This document shows, piece after piece, positions 46,998 to 56,983 of a DNA stretch of 64,000 nucleotides (within the stretch, counting starts at the first letter, position 1; each line of letters opens with the position of its first letter). This DNA comes from Polaromonas sp. GTDB taxonomy: Bacteria > Pseudomonadota > Gammaproteobacteria > Burkholderiales > Burkholderiaceae_C. A model generated the notes under the pieces. That model worked only from the letters and a program-made list of their open reading frames with translations, did not search any database and had not been told where the DNA came from. The position numbers and the translations under genes were made by a program. The stretch is from positions 59,687 through 123,686 of the forward strand of contig NZ_JABBPE010000006.1 of NCBI RefSeq assembly GCF_012927455.1. Reading direction: 5' to 3'.

Positions 46998-48278
46998 ATG
47001 TCAGTCTGGGCCTTAGGGCTAAATCATCACACCGCACCGCTCGATTTGCGCGGCCGCTTTGCCTTTGCGCTGGACCAGATTGCACCAACCTTGCGCGGCT
47101 TGTGCGCCTCGCTGGAGCGCCAGTCCGAGGCGACGCTGCTGTCCACCTGCAACCGCACCGAGATTTACTGCACCGGCGACGATGACGCCCTGAACCACAC
47201 GCTGGATTGGCTGGCGCACAACGGCGGCGTGTCCCCGGCTCTGCTGCGTTCGCATGCCTACACGCTACAGGGCGACCAGGCCGCGCGTCACGCTTTTCGC
47301 GTGGCCAGCGGGCTTGACTCCATGGTGCTGGGCGAGCCGCAGATCCTGGGGCAGATGAAAGATGCGGTGCGCGCCGCCGAAGAGGCGGGCGCCATGGGCA
47401 CCACGCTGCACCAGCTGTTCCAGCGCTCTTTCGCAGTGGCCAAAGAAGTACGCACCAGCACCGAAATTGGTGCGCACAGCATCAGCATGGCGGCGGCCTC
47501 GGTACGGCTGGCCGGCCAGCTGTTTGAAAACCTTGGCGACATCAAGGTGCTGTTTGTAGGCGCCGGCGAAATGATTGACCTGGCGGCGACCCACTTTGCC
47601 GCCAAAAATCCCAAGTCGATGGCGATTGCCAACCGCACGCTGGAACGCGGCGAAAAGCTGGCTAGCCGCTTTGGCGCTGAAGTCATGCGGCTGGGCGATT
47701 TGCCCGGTCGCCTGCACGAATTTGATGCCGTGATCAGCTGCACGGCCAGCACGCTGCCCATCATCGGCTTGGGCGCGGTGGAGCGCGCGTTAAAGCTGCG
47801 CAAACGCCGCCCTATCTTCATGGTCGACCTGGCGGTGCCGCGCGACATCGAGCCCGAAGTCAAGGCGCTGTCCGATGTTTACCTCTACACCGTGGACGAC
47901 CTGGCACAGGTGGTGCAAACCGGCAAGGACAGCCGGCAGGCGGCGGTGGCGCAGGCCGAGGTCATCATCGACGCCGGCGTGCAAAACTTCATGCACTGGC
48001 TCGGCCAGCGGCACACCGTGCCGCTGATCCAGCAACTCACGGCACAGGCCGACAGCTGGCGCGCGCTGGAGATCGTGCGGGCCAAGAAAATGCTGGCCAA
48101 AGGCGAGTCGATTGATGTGGTGCTGGAGGCGCTGGGCCGCGGCCTGACGCAAAAAATGCTGCACGGCGCGCTGGTGGAACTGCATGCAGGCAACGCGCAA
48201 ACGCGCGAGGCCACCGCGCACACCGTGTCCAAGCTGTTCTTGCGCGGTCAGCTGCCCAAAGAACACAAAGAGCATTAG
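46998..48278 (+). CDS. hemA: Glutamyl-tRNA reductase
   Basis: A 426-residue enzyme that reduces Glu-tRNA to glutamate-1-semialdehyde, first step of haem synthesis by the C5 route. The catalytic cysteine is in [13 protein letters not shown] (about residue 50); [31 protein letters not shown], and the NADPH motif [14 protein letters not shown] are present. It heads hemA-prfA-prmC-grxD, the standard order in this group. Confidence 0.97.
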   Translation: MSVWALGLNHHTAPLDLRGRFAFALDQIAPTLRGLCASLERQSEATLLSTCNRTEIYCTGDDDALNHTLDWLAHNGGVSPALLRSHAYTLQGDQAARHAFRVASGLDSMVLGEPQILGQMKDAVRAAEEAGAMGTTLHQLFQRSFAVAKEVRTSTEIGAHSISMAAASVRLAGQLFENLGDIKVLFVGAGEMIDLAATHFAAKNPKSMAIANRTLERGEKLASRFGAEVMRLGDLPGRLHEFDAVISCTASTLPIIGLGAVERALKLRKRRPIFMVDLAVPRDIEPEVKALSDVYLYTVDDLAQVVQTGKDSRQAAVAQAEVIIDAGVQNFMHWLGQRHTVPLIQQLTAQADSWRALEIVRAKKMLAKGESIDVVLEALGRGLTQKMLHGALVELHAGNAQTREATAHTVSKLFLRGQLPKEHKEH

Positions 48279-48405
48279 CGGCGACAAACTGCCGCCTTGC
48301 CGCAGTGCTTGACTGTGGCCGCCCCGCTGCCAGCGCCTGCGCCGGTGTGAACTCCCTCTCTTTTGCGTCCGCTATCTCCGCTATTCACGCTTTTACCGCT
48401 ATTCC

Positions 48406-49527
48406 ATGAAACCCTTTCTTCGCCAAACCCTGGAGCGCCAGCTGCTGCGCCTGCACGAGCTCGACGCCTTGCTGTCCGCCAGCGACGTCGTGAGCGACCT
48501 GGACCGCTTTCGCGCCCTGACGCGCGAACATTCCGAGGCCAGCGTACTGGCCGATCAATACAACCGGCTGACCGGCCGCGAGGCTGATTTGGCCAGCGCC
48601 GATGGCATGCTGCTGGAGGCCAAAGCCGACCCCGAGATGGCAGCCATGGCTGAGGAAGAAATCACTGCCGCCAAGGCCGACATTGCACGACTCGACGAAG
48701 CACTGCAGCTGATGTTGATTCCCAAAGATCCCGACGACAGGCGCGCGGCCTTCATCGAAATCCGCGCCGGCACGGGCGGCGATGAATCGGCGCTGTTTGC
48801 CGGCGACCTGTTTCGCATGTACACGCGGTTTGCCGAGCGCAGCCGCTGGCAGACCGAGATCATCAGCGAATCGGCCGGTGAACTGGGCGGCTACAAAGAA
48901 GTGGTTCTGCGCATAGACGGGCCACTTGACGCCATGGGCGTGGGCGTTTACGGCAAGCTGCGTTTTGAGTCGGGCGGACACCGCGTGCAGCGCGTGCCGG
49001 CGACCGAAACCCAGGGGCGCATTCACACCAGCGCCTGCACCGTGGCGGTACTGCCCGAACCCGACGAAGCCGTCGCTATCCAGATCAACCCGGCCGACCT
49101 GCGCATTGACACCTACCGCGCCAGCGGCGCCGGCGGCCAGCACATCAACAAGACCGACTCTGCCGTGCGCATCACGCACATTCCGACCGGCATCGTCGCC
49201 GAATGCCAGGACGACCGCAGCCAGCACCGCAACAAGGCCAAGGCGTTGCAGGTGCTGTCGGCGCGTATTGTGGAAAAAGACCGCGCCGAGCGCGCCGCCA
49301 AGGACGCGGCGACGCGCAAGGGCCTGATAGGCAGCGGCGATCGCAGCGACCGCATCCGCACCTACAACTTCCCGCAAGGCCGGCTGACCGACCACCGCAT
49401 CAATCTGACGCTGTACAAGCTTGCCCTCATCATGGAGGGCGACTTGGGCGACGTGGTCACGGCGCTGCAGGTGGCGCGCGGCGCCGAACAGCTGGCAGAA
49501 CTGGAAACGGCCAACAATGGCGGCTGA
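48406..49527 (+). CDS. prfA: Peptide chain release factor 1
   Basis: A 373-residue release factor that reads UAA and UAG. The codon-recognising PAT motif is in [18 protein letters not shown], and the peptidyl-hydrolysis GGQ in [41 protein letters not shown] is conserved. It lies 127 bases after hemA. prmC, which methylates the GGQ glutamine, follows. Confidence 0.97.
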   Translation: MKPFLRQTLERQLLRLHELDALLSASDVVSDLDRFRALTREHSEASVLADQYNRLTGREADLASADGMLLEAKADPEMAAMAEEEITAAKADIARLDEALQLMLIPKDPDDRRAAFIEIRAGTGGDESALFAGDLFRMYTRFAERSRWQTEIISESAGELGGYKEVVLRIDGPLDAMGVGVYGKLRFESGGHRVQRVPATETQGRIHTSACTVAVLPEPDEAVAIQINPADLRIDTYRASGAGGQHINKTDSAVRITHIPTGIVAECQDDRSQHRNKAKALQVLSARIVEKDRAERAAKDAATRKGLIGSGDRSDRIRTYNFPQGRLTDHRINLTLYKLALIMEGDLGDVVTALQVARGAEQLAELETANNGG

Positions 49528-49556
49528 CCGTGAAAATCGACGTTTTACTTATTAAA

Positions 49557-49615
49557 TCGGCCTCTAGCCCAATATCCACGGGCGCAAGCAGCTATTATTT
49601 TAATAGCAACTGCAA
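49557..49615 (-). repeat. Interspersed repeat, copy 8
   Basis: CCTCTAGCCCAATATCCACGGGC, then GCAAGCA and GCTATTATTTTAATAGC and CAACTGC. Both palindromes are intact. It ends four bases before the prmC start. Confidence 0.9.
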
Positions 49616-49621
49616 ATCGTG

Positions 49622-50488
49622 ATGGCGACACAGTCGACCTGCCTGCAGGCGCTGGCTGACGCGAGAAGCCTCGGACTGGAGCGGCTGGACGCCCAGTTGT
49701 TGCTGCTGCACGCGCTGGGCAAAACCGGCGACGCCAGCGCTGGTCGGGCTTGGCTGCTGGCGCACGATAGCGATGAACTGAGCGACGCCATCACCCGGCA
49801 GTTTAGGGCGCTGAGCCTGCGCCGCGCCGCTGGCGAGCCGCTGGCTTACATCGTCGGCAGCAAGGAGTTTTTTGGCCTGGCGCTGCAGGTGGACGCGCGC
49901 GTGCTGGTACCGCGGCCCGACACTGAAACTTTGGTGCAGTGGTCGCTCGATCTGCTGCAACTGCCCTGCACGGCGCAGGTGCCGCATATTCTTGACCTGG
50001 GCACCGGCAGTGGCGCCATTGCGCTGGCGCTTGCGCACCAGCTGCAGGCAGCCGGCCGCCAGGTCCAAGTGGTCGCCGTCGATGCCAGCGCCGACGCACT
50101 CGACGTGGCCCGCGCAAATGCCGGGCGACTGGGACTGCAAGTGCAGTTCATGCAGAGCCACTGGCTGCAGGAAGTCAACGGCAACTTTCACCTGATTGCC
50201 AGCAACCCGCCCTATATTGCCAGCGCCGACCCGCACCTCGCTGCGCTGCGGCACGAGCCGCTGCAGGCACTGACGGCGGGCGCCGATGGATTGGACGACC
50301 TTCGGCAGATCATTGAACAGGCGCCAGCGCATCTGCGGCCAGGCGGATGGCTGTTGCTGGAGCACGGCTACGACCAGGCCGCCAGCGTGCGCGCACTGCT
50401 GGCGCGCCGCGGTTTCTTGCAGCTGCAGAGCCGCCGCGATCTGGCGGGTATTGAACGCTGCTCGGGCGGCCAGTGGCCGATTGATTGA
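49622..50488 (+). CDS. prmC: Release factor glutamine methyltransferase
   Basis: A 288-residue SAM-dependent enzyme that methylates the GGQ glutamine of RF1 and RF2. The catalytic NPPY motif is at about residues 195-198 (IASNPPYIAS); the SAM motif is ILDLGTGSGAIALALA; VPRPDTETLVQW is family-typical. ATG at 49622 or the GTG one codon before it can serve as start; no good Shine-Dalgarno is seen because the interspersed repeat occupies the leader. Confidence 0.93.
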   Translation: MATQSTCLQALADARSLGLERLDAQLLLLHALGKTGDASAGRAWLLAHDSDELSDAITRQFRALSLRRAAGEPLAYIVGSKEFFGLALQVDARVLVPRPDTETLVQWSLDLLQLPCTAQVPHILDLGTGSGAIALALAHQLQAAGRQVQVVAVDASADALDVARANAGRLGLQVQFMQSHWLQEVNGNFHLIASNPPYIASADPHLAALRHEPLQALTAGADGLDDLRQIIEQAPAHLRPGGWLLLEHGYDQAASVRALLARRGFLQLQSRRDLAGIERCSGGQWPID

Positions 50489-50636
50489 CTGAAAATCCCC
50501 ACAAAATCAGTGCCAGGCGTCAAACAGCGGGATAATCGTGAGCTTGAATTTCAATGTTTAGATTTCATGCATGCAACGCGGCCCGCCTGAGACGCCAGTC
50601 TCGGTCTGCACGGCGCCGCACTCCAAAGGATTTTTC

Positions 50637-50966
50637 ATGAGCCATACCGACCCCACCCAGCAACGCATAGAAGAGATCGTCAAGTCCAGCGACGTTGTCC
50701 TGTTCATGAAAGGCACGGCCCAGTTTCCGATGTGCGGCTTTTCCGGCAAAGCCATCCAGGTGCTTAAGGCCTGCGGCGTGAGCCAGCCCGCAACCTTCAA
50801 CGTGCTGGAAGACGAAAACATCCGCAACGGCATCAAGGAATACAGCAACTGGCCGACCATTCCGCAGCTCTACGTCAAGGGCGAATTCGTCGGTGGCTCC
50901 GACATCATGATGGAAATGTACGAGAGCGGCGAGCTGCAGCAAGTGCTGGGCACGCCAGCGGTCTGA
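50637..50966 (+). CDS. grxD: Monothiol glutaredoxin Grx4
   Basis: A 109-residue CGFS-type glutaredoxin that carries or delivers 2Fe-2S clusters. The active site is C33-G-F-S36 in FPMCGFSGKAI; WPTIPQLYVKGEFVGGSDI is the glutathione site. AAAGGA precedes the ATG giving MSHTDPTQQR. Last gene of the hemA group. Confidence 0.95.
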   Translation: MSHTDPTQQRIEEIVKSSDVVLFMKGTAQFPMCGFSGKAIQVLKACGVSQPATFNVLEDENIRNGIKEYSNWPTIPQLYVKGEFVGGSDIMMEMYESGELQQVLGTPAV

Positions 50967-50973
50967 TGCCAAG

Positions 50974-50997
50974 CGCCCGGCGCGGTGCGGGCGTTTT
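50974..50997 (+). terminator. Short terminator after grxD
   Basis: CGCCCG-GCGCGGTG-CGGGCG followed by TTTT. A 6-base GC stem just past the grxD stop and before the convergent small secreted protein gene. Confidence 0.6.
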
Positions 50998-51016
50998 GCA
51001 AGCCCGCGCTGCCTGA

Positions 51017-51292
51017 CTAGCGGGAATAGCCTTCGCAAGCGCCCGCGTTAACGCGGCCCTTGCATTCGCGTTTCAGGCGTGTGTTGCGTTCGCCGGTCGT
51101 TTCCTCGGACCCACGTACATATTTGACCTTGTTGCCGCGCACCACAGCCGTTTTTTTCTTGGCCTTGGTTTTGGCTTTAGTCGGCTGAGTCACTCCGTCT
51201 GACGATTGCGCCTGGACGCTGCCCATTAGGCCCAGCGCCACGGCGGCGCTGACCATCCATGCGCACGCCGACTTTTTGAAAAATTTATTCAT
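51017..51292 (-). CDS. Small exported basic protein, hypothetical
   Basis: A 91-residue protein with a clear signal peptide (about residues 1-28, ACAWMVSAAVALGLMGSVQA, cut before QSSDG). The mature part is rich in Lys/Arg/Thr (TKAKTKAKKKTAVVRG) and ends with two cysteines in CKGRVNAGACEGYSR. I do not recognise the family. Start ATG fits the signal. It is separate from yacG by 79 bases. Confidence 0.65.
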   Translation of the reverse strand: MNKFFKKSACAWMVSAAVALGLMGSVQAQSSDGVTQPTKAKTKAKKKTAVVRGNKVKYVRGSEETTGERNTRLKRECKGRVNAGACEGYSR

Positions 51293-51371
51293 CGCCCTCT
51301 GCCCTCTTTTCAGTGCGGTTGAACACCGCTTTGCTTGTCTTTGCTTATTTTTTGATTCTTGCCCTAAAAAC

Positions 51372-51593
51372 TTATTGCAGATTGGGATCGCTTAATTTCG
51401 GGTCGCCATAGGCCTCGTCATCGGGCGGCGTGTCGGCCGGCAGACGGAAGCTTTCACTGGCCCAGGCGCCAAAATCGATGTTTTTGCAACGTTCGCTGCA
51501 AAAGGGGCGAAAGGGATTGCTGGGCGCATAAACGCTTTCGCCACCGCAACCAGGACAGACGACAATTTTCAACGGTAATTTGGCTTTAGTCAT
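51372..51593 (-). CDS. yacG: DNA gyrase inhibitor YacG
   Basis: A 73-residue zinc protein that binds GyrB. The C-x2-C...C-x3-C site is in VVCPGCGG and [19 protein letters not shown]. The acidic C-terminus is typical. It sits downstream of zapD and coaE, as in E. coli. Confidence 0.94.
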   Translation of the reverse strand: MTKAKLPLKIVVCPGCGGESVYAPSNPFRPFCSERCKNIDFGAWASESFRLPADTPPDDEAYGDPKLSDPNLQ

Positions 51594-51659
51594 GGTGCAT
51601 GGCGCCGCAAGCGGTGCATCGGAATACCGGATTGCCGCAGCAATTAAATCAGGATTACA

Positions 51660-52415
51660 TCAGGAGCACAGCGTCAATTCGAACATCGAATCGCCGGTAC
51701 TCGGATGCAGCCGGTCATCGCTTTCGTGGCGCATGAGGCGCACCGAAACCATCAGGCGGTTGCCGCTGATTTCAGGAATCAGCCCCAGCGCCGGATCGAT
51801 GCGCAGGCGCAGCAGATGAAAGGTCCGTCCTTGCGGCAGCGTCTGCTGGAATTGCCCGCTTGGCGCCACCACTTTTTGCGCAGCGCCGGAATCGCGCAGC
51901 AGCGTCAGCAGCACACGTATTGATTCGGCCAGCGGCACCAGCGGCGCCACCCAGCGCTGCAGGTCCAGCTGACGCGCGGCGGAAGGCAGAAACTGCCAGG
52001 CATAGTAGGCTGGCAAATCAAACTCGCAAGTGCCTCCCGGGATGCCGACACGGCTGCGAATGCTCATGAGCCAGTCGTTTTCAGTCAGGGAATGGCCGAT
52101 TTTTCCGGGCAGATTGTTGACGGCGGCAAAACAGGCTTCAAGCTGGCCGGTCACCTCATCGAGCGCCACCTCAGAAATGACCGGGTTGCCGCGGTAACCA
52201 TTGAGGACATGCTTTTGCTTCTCAAGGTCCTTAAGCACGTCGGTTTTTAGATCCGCGCGCGCGCCCACGTCCATGATTTCAAAAATGGTCGTGATGGCAA
52301 AGTGATGATCCGTCGGACTTGGCCGCTCCACCAGTTCGCCAAGTCGGCGAAACAGGTGCTCCAGCCGCAAATAGGTGCGTATGCGTTCGTTGAAAGGATA
52401 CTCGTAAAGGATCAC
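51660..52415 (-). CDS. zapD: Cell division protein ZapD
   Basis: A 251-residue protein that cross-links FtsZ filaments at the division site. MILYEYPFNERIRTYLRLEHLFRRL is the family's N-terminus; HSLTENDWLMSIRSRVGIPGGTCEFDLPAYYAW and the C-terminal IPEISGNRLMVSVRLM are conserved. Gene order coaE-zapD-yacG is standard. Confidence 0.94.
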   Translation of the reverse strand: MILYEYPFNERIRTYLRLEHLFRRLGELVERPSPTDHHFAITTIFEIMDVGARADLKTDVLKDLEKQKHVLNGYRGNPVISEVALDEVTGQLEACFAAVNNLPGKIGHSLTENDWLMSIRSRVGIPGGTCEFDLPAYYAWQFLPSAARQLDLQRWVAPLVPLAESIRVLLTLLRDSGAAQKVVAPSGQFQQTLPQGRTFHLLRLRIDPALGLIPEISGNRLMVSVRLMRHESDDRLHPSTGDSMFELTLCS

Positions 52416-52458
52416 AGTGCTATTTTCGTCAGCTTTATTGAGGAGGTTTGGCTATGCA

Positions 52459-53085
52459 TCATAGCCCGAAGCGCACGGCCAGTTGGCGCACCAGCAGCGC
52501 CAATGTTTCAAGAAGCAAACCATCGTTATAGATGCAAATATCAGCGGCCGTTACCCGCTGCGCCCGGCTGGCCTGGCCGCCCATGATCTTTTCGACGGCT
52601 TGCGACGTCCAGCCATTTCGCGCCACCACGCGGGCTACCTGCGTGCTTTCGCGGCAGTCCACCACCAGCACCCGGTCCAGTTGCTGGCGCCAGCGCCCCG
52701 ACTCCACCAGCAAGGGAATATCAAAGATGATGCAGCGGCTGCCGGCCTGCTGTGCTTGCGCGGCCTGCTTCAGGGTCTGCTGGCTGACCAGGGGGTGAAT
52801 AATCGTCTCGAGCCGCTGCCGGGCGGCTGGGTCATTGAAGGCCAGCTTGCGCATTTTTTCGCGGTTCATTGCGCCATCGGCGCCGATGGCGGCAGCACCA
52901 AACTGGCTGGCGATCTCCTTGACAGCGGCGCCTCCTGCGGCGGTGAGCTCCCTGGCAATGGCGTCGGCATCGACCAGCGTGGCGCCCAAGGCAACCAGCA
53001 TGCCGGCCACCGTGCTTTTGCCGCTGCCAATGCCGCCGGTCAGACCGATGCGCTGTGCTGCTAAAGCTGCCCCGCTGCATGACAT
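52459..53085 (-). CDS. coaE: Dephospho-CoA kinase
   Basis: A 208-residue enzyme for the last step of coenzyme A synthesis. The P-loop is GLTGGIGSGKSTVAG; LVDADAIARELT and IIFDIPLLVESGRW are family motifs. The correct start is the ATG giving MSCSGAALAAQRIG, which overlaps the pilD stop (TGATG); the longer frame upstream is a shadow of pilD. Confidence 0.94.
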   Translation of the reverse strand: MSCSGAALAAQRIGLTGGIGSGKSTVAGMLVALGATLVDADAIARELTAAGGAAVKEIASQFGAAAIGADGAMNREKMRKLAFNDPAARQRLETIIHPLVSQQTLKQAAQAQQAGSRCIIFDIPLLVESGRWRQQLDRVLVVDCRESTQVARVVARNGWTSQAVEKIMGGQASRAQRVTAADICIYNDGLLLETLALLVRQLAVRFGL

Positions 53086-53945
53086 CACAAACCGATGAAA
53101 CGCAAAATGGACTGCGGCCCAAAGACCATGGCGGTGAACCCCGCGCCCGCCAAAAAGGGGCCGAAGGGGACGTAGCCGCCCTCGCGCAGGCCACTGGAAA
53201 ATTTCATCGCAATGCCGATGACGGCACCGATCACGGAGGCCATCAAGATCATGGGAATCAACGCAGGCCAGCCAAACCAGGCACCAAGCGCCGCAAACAG
53301 CTTGAAGTCGCCGTAGCCCATGCCTTCCTTGCCGGTTGCCAGTTTGAAGGCCCAGTACACCAGCCACAAGGACAGATAACCGGCGACCGCGCCCCACAGT
53401 GCGCTGTTCAGGCTGATGGCAGGATTCCACTGCAATGCAGCTACCAGCAAACCGGCCCACAACAAGGGCAAGGTCACGTCGTCGGGCAACAAGGTGGTGT
53501 CCCAGTCGATCAGCGCCAGCACCAGCAGCGCCGCAGAAAAACCGCTCCATGCCAGCGCGATCGGCGTCCAGCCCCAGCGCCAGACGCAAAAGAAAAACAA
53601 AACGCCAGTCAGCGCTTCCACGATGGGATAGCGCACGCTGTAAGGATTGCCGCAGGCCGCGCATTTGCCTTTGAGGAACAGATAACTGACAACGGGGATG
53701 TTTTGATACCAGCGTATGACATGGCCGCAGGCAGAGCAGCGCGAGCGCGGCACCAGCAAATTGAATGTCGCGGCGGGCTGCGGCGCCACCCCGCTCAACT
53801 CGGCGGCCTCTTGCGCCCACTGCTGCTCCATCATTTTGGGCAGGCGGTAGATCACCACGTTGAGAAAGCTGCCTATCAGCAAGCCCAAAATGCCTGCCAG
53901 CAAGGCATCGAACTCCAGCCCCAGACCCATTCCCACCCCCATCAA
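53085..53945 (-). CDS. pilD: Type IV prepilin peptidase / N-methyltransferase
   Basis: A 286-residue inner-membrane aspartic protease that trims and methylates prepilins. The catalytic aspartates are in ALIDWDTTLLPDD and GMGYGDFKLF; zinc-binding cysteines are in RCSACGHVIRW and CAACGNPYS. GSFLNVVIYRLPKMM is the N-terminal signature. Overlaps pilC upstream (ATGA) and coaE downstream. Confidence 0.95.
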   Translation of the reverse strand: MMGVGMGLGLEFDALLAGILGLLIGSFLNVVIYRLPKMMEQQWAQEAAELSGVAPQPAATFNLLVPRSRCSACGHVIRWYQNIPVVSYLFLKGKCAACGNPYSVRYPIVEALTGVLFFFCVWRWGWTPIALAWSGFSAALLVLALIDWDTTLLPDDVTLPLLWAGLLVAALQWNPAISLNSALWGAVAGYLSLWLVYWAFKLATGKEGMGYGDFKLFAALGAWFGWPALIPMILMASVIGAVIGIAMKFSSGLREGGYVPFGPFLAGAGFTAMVFGPQSILRFIGL

Positions 53946-55159
53946 ACGACTTGACCCAGCTTGAAGATGGGCAGGTACATGGACACCACAATGCCGCCAA
54001 TCAGCGTGCCCAGAAACACAATGATGATGGGCTCCATCAGGCTGGACAGGCCGGCCACCATTTCATCGACTTCGGCTTCATAAAAGTCTGCGGCTTTGCC
54101 CAGCATGTGGTCAACCGAGCCGGATTCTTCGCCAATGGCGCACATCTGCAGCACCATGCTGGGAAACAGGTTGGCATTGCTCATGGCCGCCGTCAGGCTG
54201 GTGCCGGTAGAGACTTCCTGCTGGATTTTCTGGGTGGCGTCGGCATACAGGGAGTTACCGGATGCGCCCCCCACCGAGTCCAGTGCCTCGACCAGCGGCA
54301 CGCCGGCGGCAAACATGGTCGAAAGCGTGCGAGTCCAGCGCGCAATGCAGGACTTGTCGATCAAGGGACCAAACACCGGCAGCTTGAGCAGCAGGCGGTC
54401 CATGACTTTCTGCATTTTTTCATTGCGTTTCCACGCCTGCATGAAAAAGTAGAGGCCGCCGCCAATACCGCTAAAAATCAGCCACCAGTACGACACGAAG
54501 AACTCGCTGATGGCAATCACGATCAAGGTGGGCGCGGGTAGATCTGCACCGAACGAGGAGAAAACGCTCTTGAACGACGGAATCACAAAAATCATGATCA
54601 CCGCGACCACCACAAAAGCCACGACCACCACCGAAATCGGGTACATCAGTGCGGATTTGATCTTTGACTTGATGGCCTCGGTTTTTTCCATGTACACCGC
54701 CAGCCGATCCAGCAAGGCCTCCAGAATACCGGCGGCCTCGCCAGCCTCGACCAGATTGCAATACAGCGCATTGAAGTGCATCGGGTACTTGCGAAAGGCC
54801 GAACTCAGCGAGGTGCCGGTTTCGACATCAGTGCGCACGTCATTGAGCAGTTTGGTCACGCTGGCATTGGGGTTGCCGCGGCCGACGATGTCAAAAGACT
54901 GCAGCAGCGGAACGCCGGCCTTCATCATGGTGGCAAGCTGGCGCGTGAAGATGGCAATGTCACGGGGTTTTATGGACTTGCCAGCGCGCATACGGCGCTT
55001 TTTGATCTTGCTGGCCAATACGCCCTGGCGGCGCAAGGACGCCTTGACCTGATTCTCGCCAGCGGCACGTATTTCGCCGCGCACCTGCTTGCCGCCCCGA
55101 TCCTTGCCCTCCCATTCGAAAACAAATTCCTTGATGCCTTTAATTGCTGCAGTTGCCAT
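53942..55159 (-). CDS. pilC: Type IV pilus inner-membrane platform protein
   Basis: A 405-residue protein with two GspF/T2SSF domains (about 70-195 and 275-400). Motifs include IAIFTRQLATMMKAGVPLLQSF and its repeat IARWTRTLSTMFAAGVPLVEAL, and NLVEAGEAAGILEALLDRLA versus CAIGEESGSVDHMLGKAA. Three membrane segments. It joins the PilB motor to pilin assembly. Confidence 0.95.
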   Translation of the reverse strand: MATAAIKGIKEFVFEWEGKDRGGKQVRGEIRAAGENQVKASLRRQGVLASKIKKRRMRAGKSIKPRDIAIFTRQLATMMKAGVPLLQSFDIVGRGNPNASVTKLLNDVRTDVETGTSLSSAFRKYPMHFNALYCNLVEAGEAAGILEALLDRLAVYMEKTEAIKSKIKSALMYPISVVVVAFVVVAVIMIFVIPSFKSVFSSFGADLPAPTLIVIAISEFFVSYWWLIFSGIGGGLYFFMQAWKRNEKMQKVMDRLLLKLPVFGPLIDKSCIARWTRTLSTMFAAGVPLVEALDSVGGASGNSLYADATQKIQQEVSTGTSLTAAMSNANLFPSMVLQMCAIGEESGSVDHMLGKAADFYEAEVDEMVAGLSSLMEPIIIVFLGTLIGGIVVSMYLPIFKLGQVV

Positions 55160-55252
55160 GATGCCTTCTTGCCTTCTTGTTTTGCAGGGGGTATTCAGAC
55201 CAACTCGCCGTTAGCGTCGCGCGCCAATGTGCCCGCTCTTACACGCGTCTGG

Positions 55253-56983
55253 CTAAACATTGGTGCAGCCCAACACCTCTTCCATCGAGGTCATGCCGAA
55301 TTTGACTTTCTGCAAGCCGGACTGACGCAGACTTCTGACGCCTTCCGCCTCGGCCTGCGCCGCAATCTCCAGCGCACTGCCGTCGCGCAGCACAATGCGC
55401 TGAATCTCTTCGGAAATCGGCATGACCTGGTAGATGCCGACACGGCCTTTGTAGCCATTGGTGCACATCGAGCAGCCGAGCGGCCGGTAAGGCGTCCACG
55501 AGCCATCCACGTCGTCTTCTTTGAAGCCGGCCTCCAGCAGCGTCTCGCGCGGAATATCCGCCGGGGTCTTGCAGTTGGGGCAAAGCCTACGCGCCAGTCG
55601 CTGGGCCGTGATCAGGATCACACTGGAGGCAATGTTGAAGGGCGCGATGCCCATGTTGCGCATGCGCGTCAGCGTCGACGGCGCATCGTTGGTGTGCAGC
55701 GTGGACAACACCATGTGGCCGGTTTGCGCGGCCTTGATGGCGATATCGGCAGTTTCAATGTCGCGAATCTCGCCAACCATGATGATGTCGGGATCCTGCC
55801 GCAAAAAGGCCTTGAGCGCGACCGTGAAGGTCATGCCGGCTTTTTCGTTCATGCTGACCTGGTTGACGCCGGGCAGGGTGATCTCGGCCGGATCTTCAGC
55901 GGTGGCGATGTTCACGCCCGGCTTGTTCAGAATGTTCAAGCAGGTGTAGAGGGACACGGTTTTGCCGGAGCCGGTAGGACCGGTCACCAGCACCATGCCA
56001 TAGGGTCGGGCAATGGCTGCCAGCAGGCGTTCTTTTTCAATCGCCTCGTAGCCCAGTGCGTCGATGCCGAGCTTGGCGCTGCTCGGATCCAGAATACGGA
56101 TGACGATTTTTTCGCCAAACATGGTGGGCAGGGTGCTAACCCGAAAATCGATAACGCGATCGGGACCTATCTTGAGCTTCATCTTGCCGTCTTGCGGCAC
56201 CCGCTTTTCGGATATGTCCATGCGCGAAATGACCTTGATGCGCGCCGCCAGCTTGTCCTTGATCGCGACCGGCGGCGAGGCAATTTCGCGCAGCTCGCCG
56301 TCAATCCTGAAACGCACCCGGTAGGTATGCTCAAACGGCTCAAAGTGCAAATCGGACGCTCGCATGCTGAAGGCGTCAAGCAGCATTTTGTGTAGAAACT
56401 TGACGACTGGCGCGTCTTCCACCTCAGCCACGGTGGCATCGTCTTCCATGGCCGAATCCGGGCCGGCGTCGTCAAACTCGAAGTCGTCGCCGATGATGTT
56501 TTCCATCGCCTCGGCCGCCGTGGCGTTGGAAGCCTCGACCAGCTTGGACAGCTTGTCGTATTCGGCGATGACCCAGTCAACTCCCATCTGGGTAGAAAAT
56601 TTGATCTTTTCTGCTGCCTCCTGATCAGAGGGGTCGGCCGTTGCAACAATCAGGCGATTGTTGCGTTTGCTCAGCACCACAATGCGCAAGGTCTGGCAGA
56701 TCTTGGCGTCCAGCAGCCCCTTTGGCAAACGCTGCACATCGATGGCGTCCAGGTCTAGCAGGGGCGCCGCGAAAGCAGTCGACATGATGTGCGCCAGGTC
56801 AAACGCCGACACCGCGCCCGAACCGGTCAACTCGGCGATGAAATTGCTGCGCCCGATTTGCGCCTTGCGAAAAATGTCTTCGGCCGCCTTTTGCCCCAGT
56901 TTGCCCGCCACCACCAACGCCCGACCCAAGCCAGGTAAAGCGATTGCAGAAGGTGAGTTGATAGCAGTGTCGACAGCGGCCAT
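55253..56983 (-). CDS. pilB: Type IV pilus assembly ATPase
   Basis: A 576-residue hexameric motor for pilus extension. An MshEN-type N-terminal domain is followed by the ATPase: Walker A GPTGSGKT (about residues 335-342), Asp box ATAEDPAEI, Walker B IIMVGEIRDIETADIA, His box STLHTNDAPS. A tetra-cysteine zinc site reads CPNCKTP and GCSMCTNGY. It starts pilB-pilC-pilD-coaE-zapD-yacG. Confidence 0.96.
   Translation of the reverse strand: MAAVDTAINSPSAIALPGLGRALVVAGKLGQKAAEDIFRKAQIGRSNFIAELTGSGAVSAFDLAHIMSTAFAAPLLDLDAIDVQRLPKGLLDAKICQTLRIVVLSKRNNRLIVATADPSDQEAAEKIKFSTQMGVDWVIAEYDKLSKLVEASNATAAEAMENIIGDDFEFDDAGPDSAMEDDATVAEVEDAPVVKFLHKMLLDAFSMRASDLHFEPFEHTYRVRFRIDGELREIASPPVAIKDKLAARIKVISRMDISEKRVPQDGKMKLKIGPDRVIDFRVSTLPTMFGEKIVIRILDPSSAKLGIDALGYEAIEKERLLAAIARPYGMVLVTGPTGSGKTVSLYTCLNILNKPGVNIATAEDPAEITLPGVNQVSMNEKAGMTFTVALKAFLRQDPDIIMVGEIRDIETADIAIKAAQTGHMVLSTLHTNDAPSTLTRMRNMGIAPFNIASSVILITAQRLARRLCPNCKTPADIPRETLLEAGFKEDDVDGSWTPYRPLGCSMCTNGYKGRVGIYQVMPISEEIQRIVLRDGSALEIAAQAEAEGVRSLRQSGLQKVKFGMTSMEEVLGCTNV

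Noticed and set aside
52459..54000. 513-codon minus-strand frame read as one protein
   Set aside because: Only the last 208 codons are coaE; the first part is pilD in the wrong frame.
54776..56395. 539-codon plus-strand frame
   Set aside because: Antisense to pilC and pilB; no motif.
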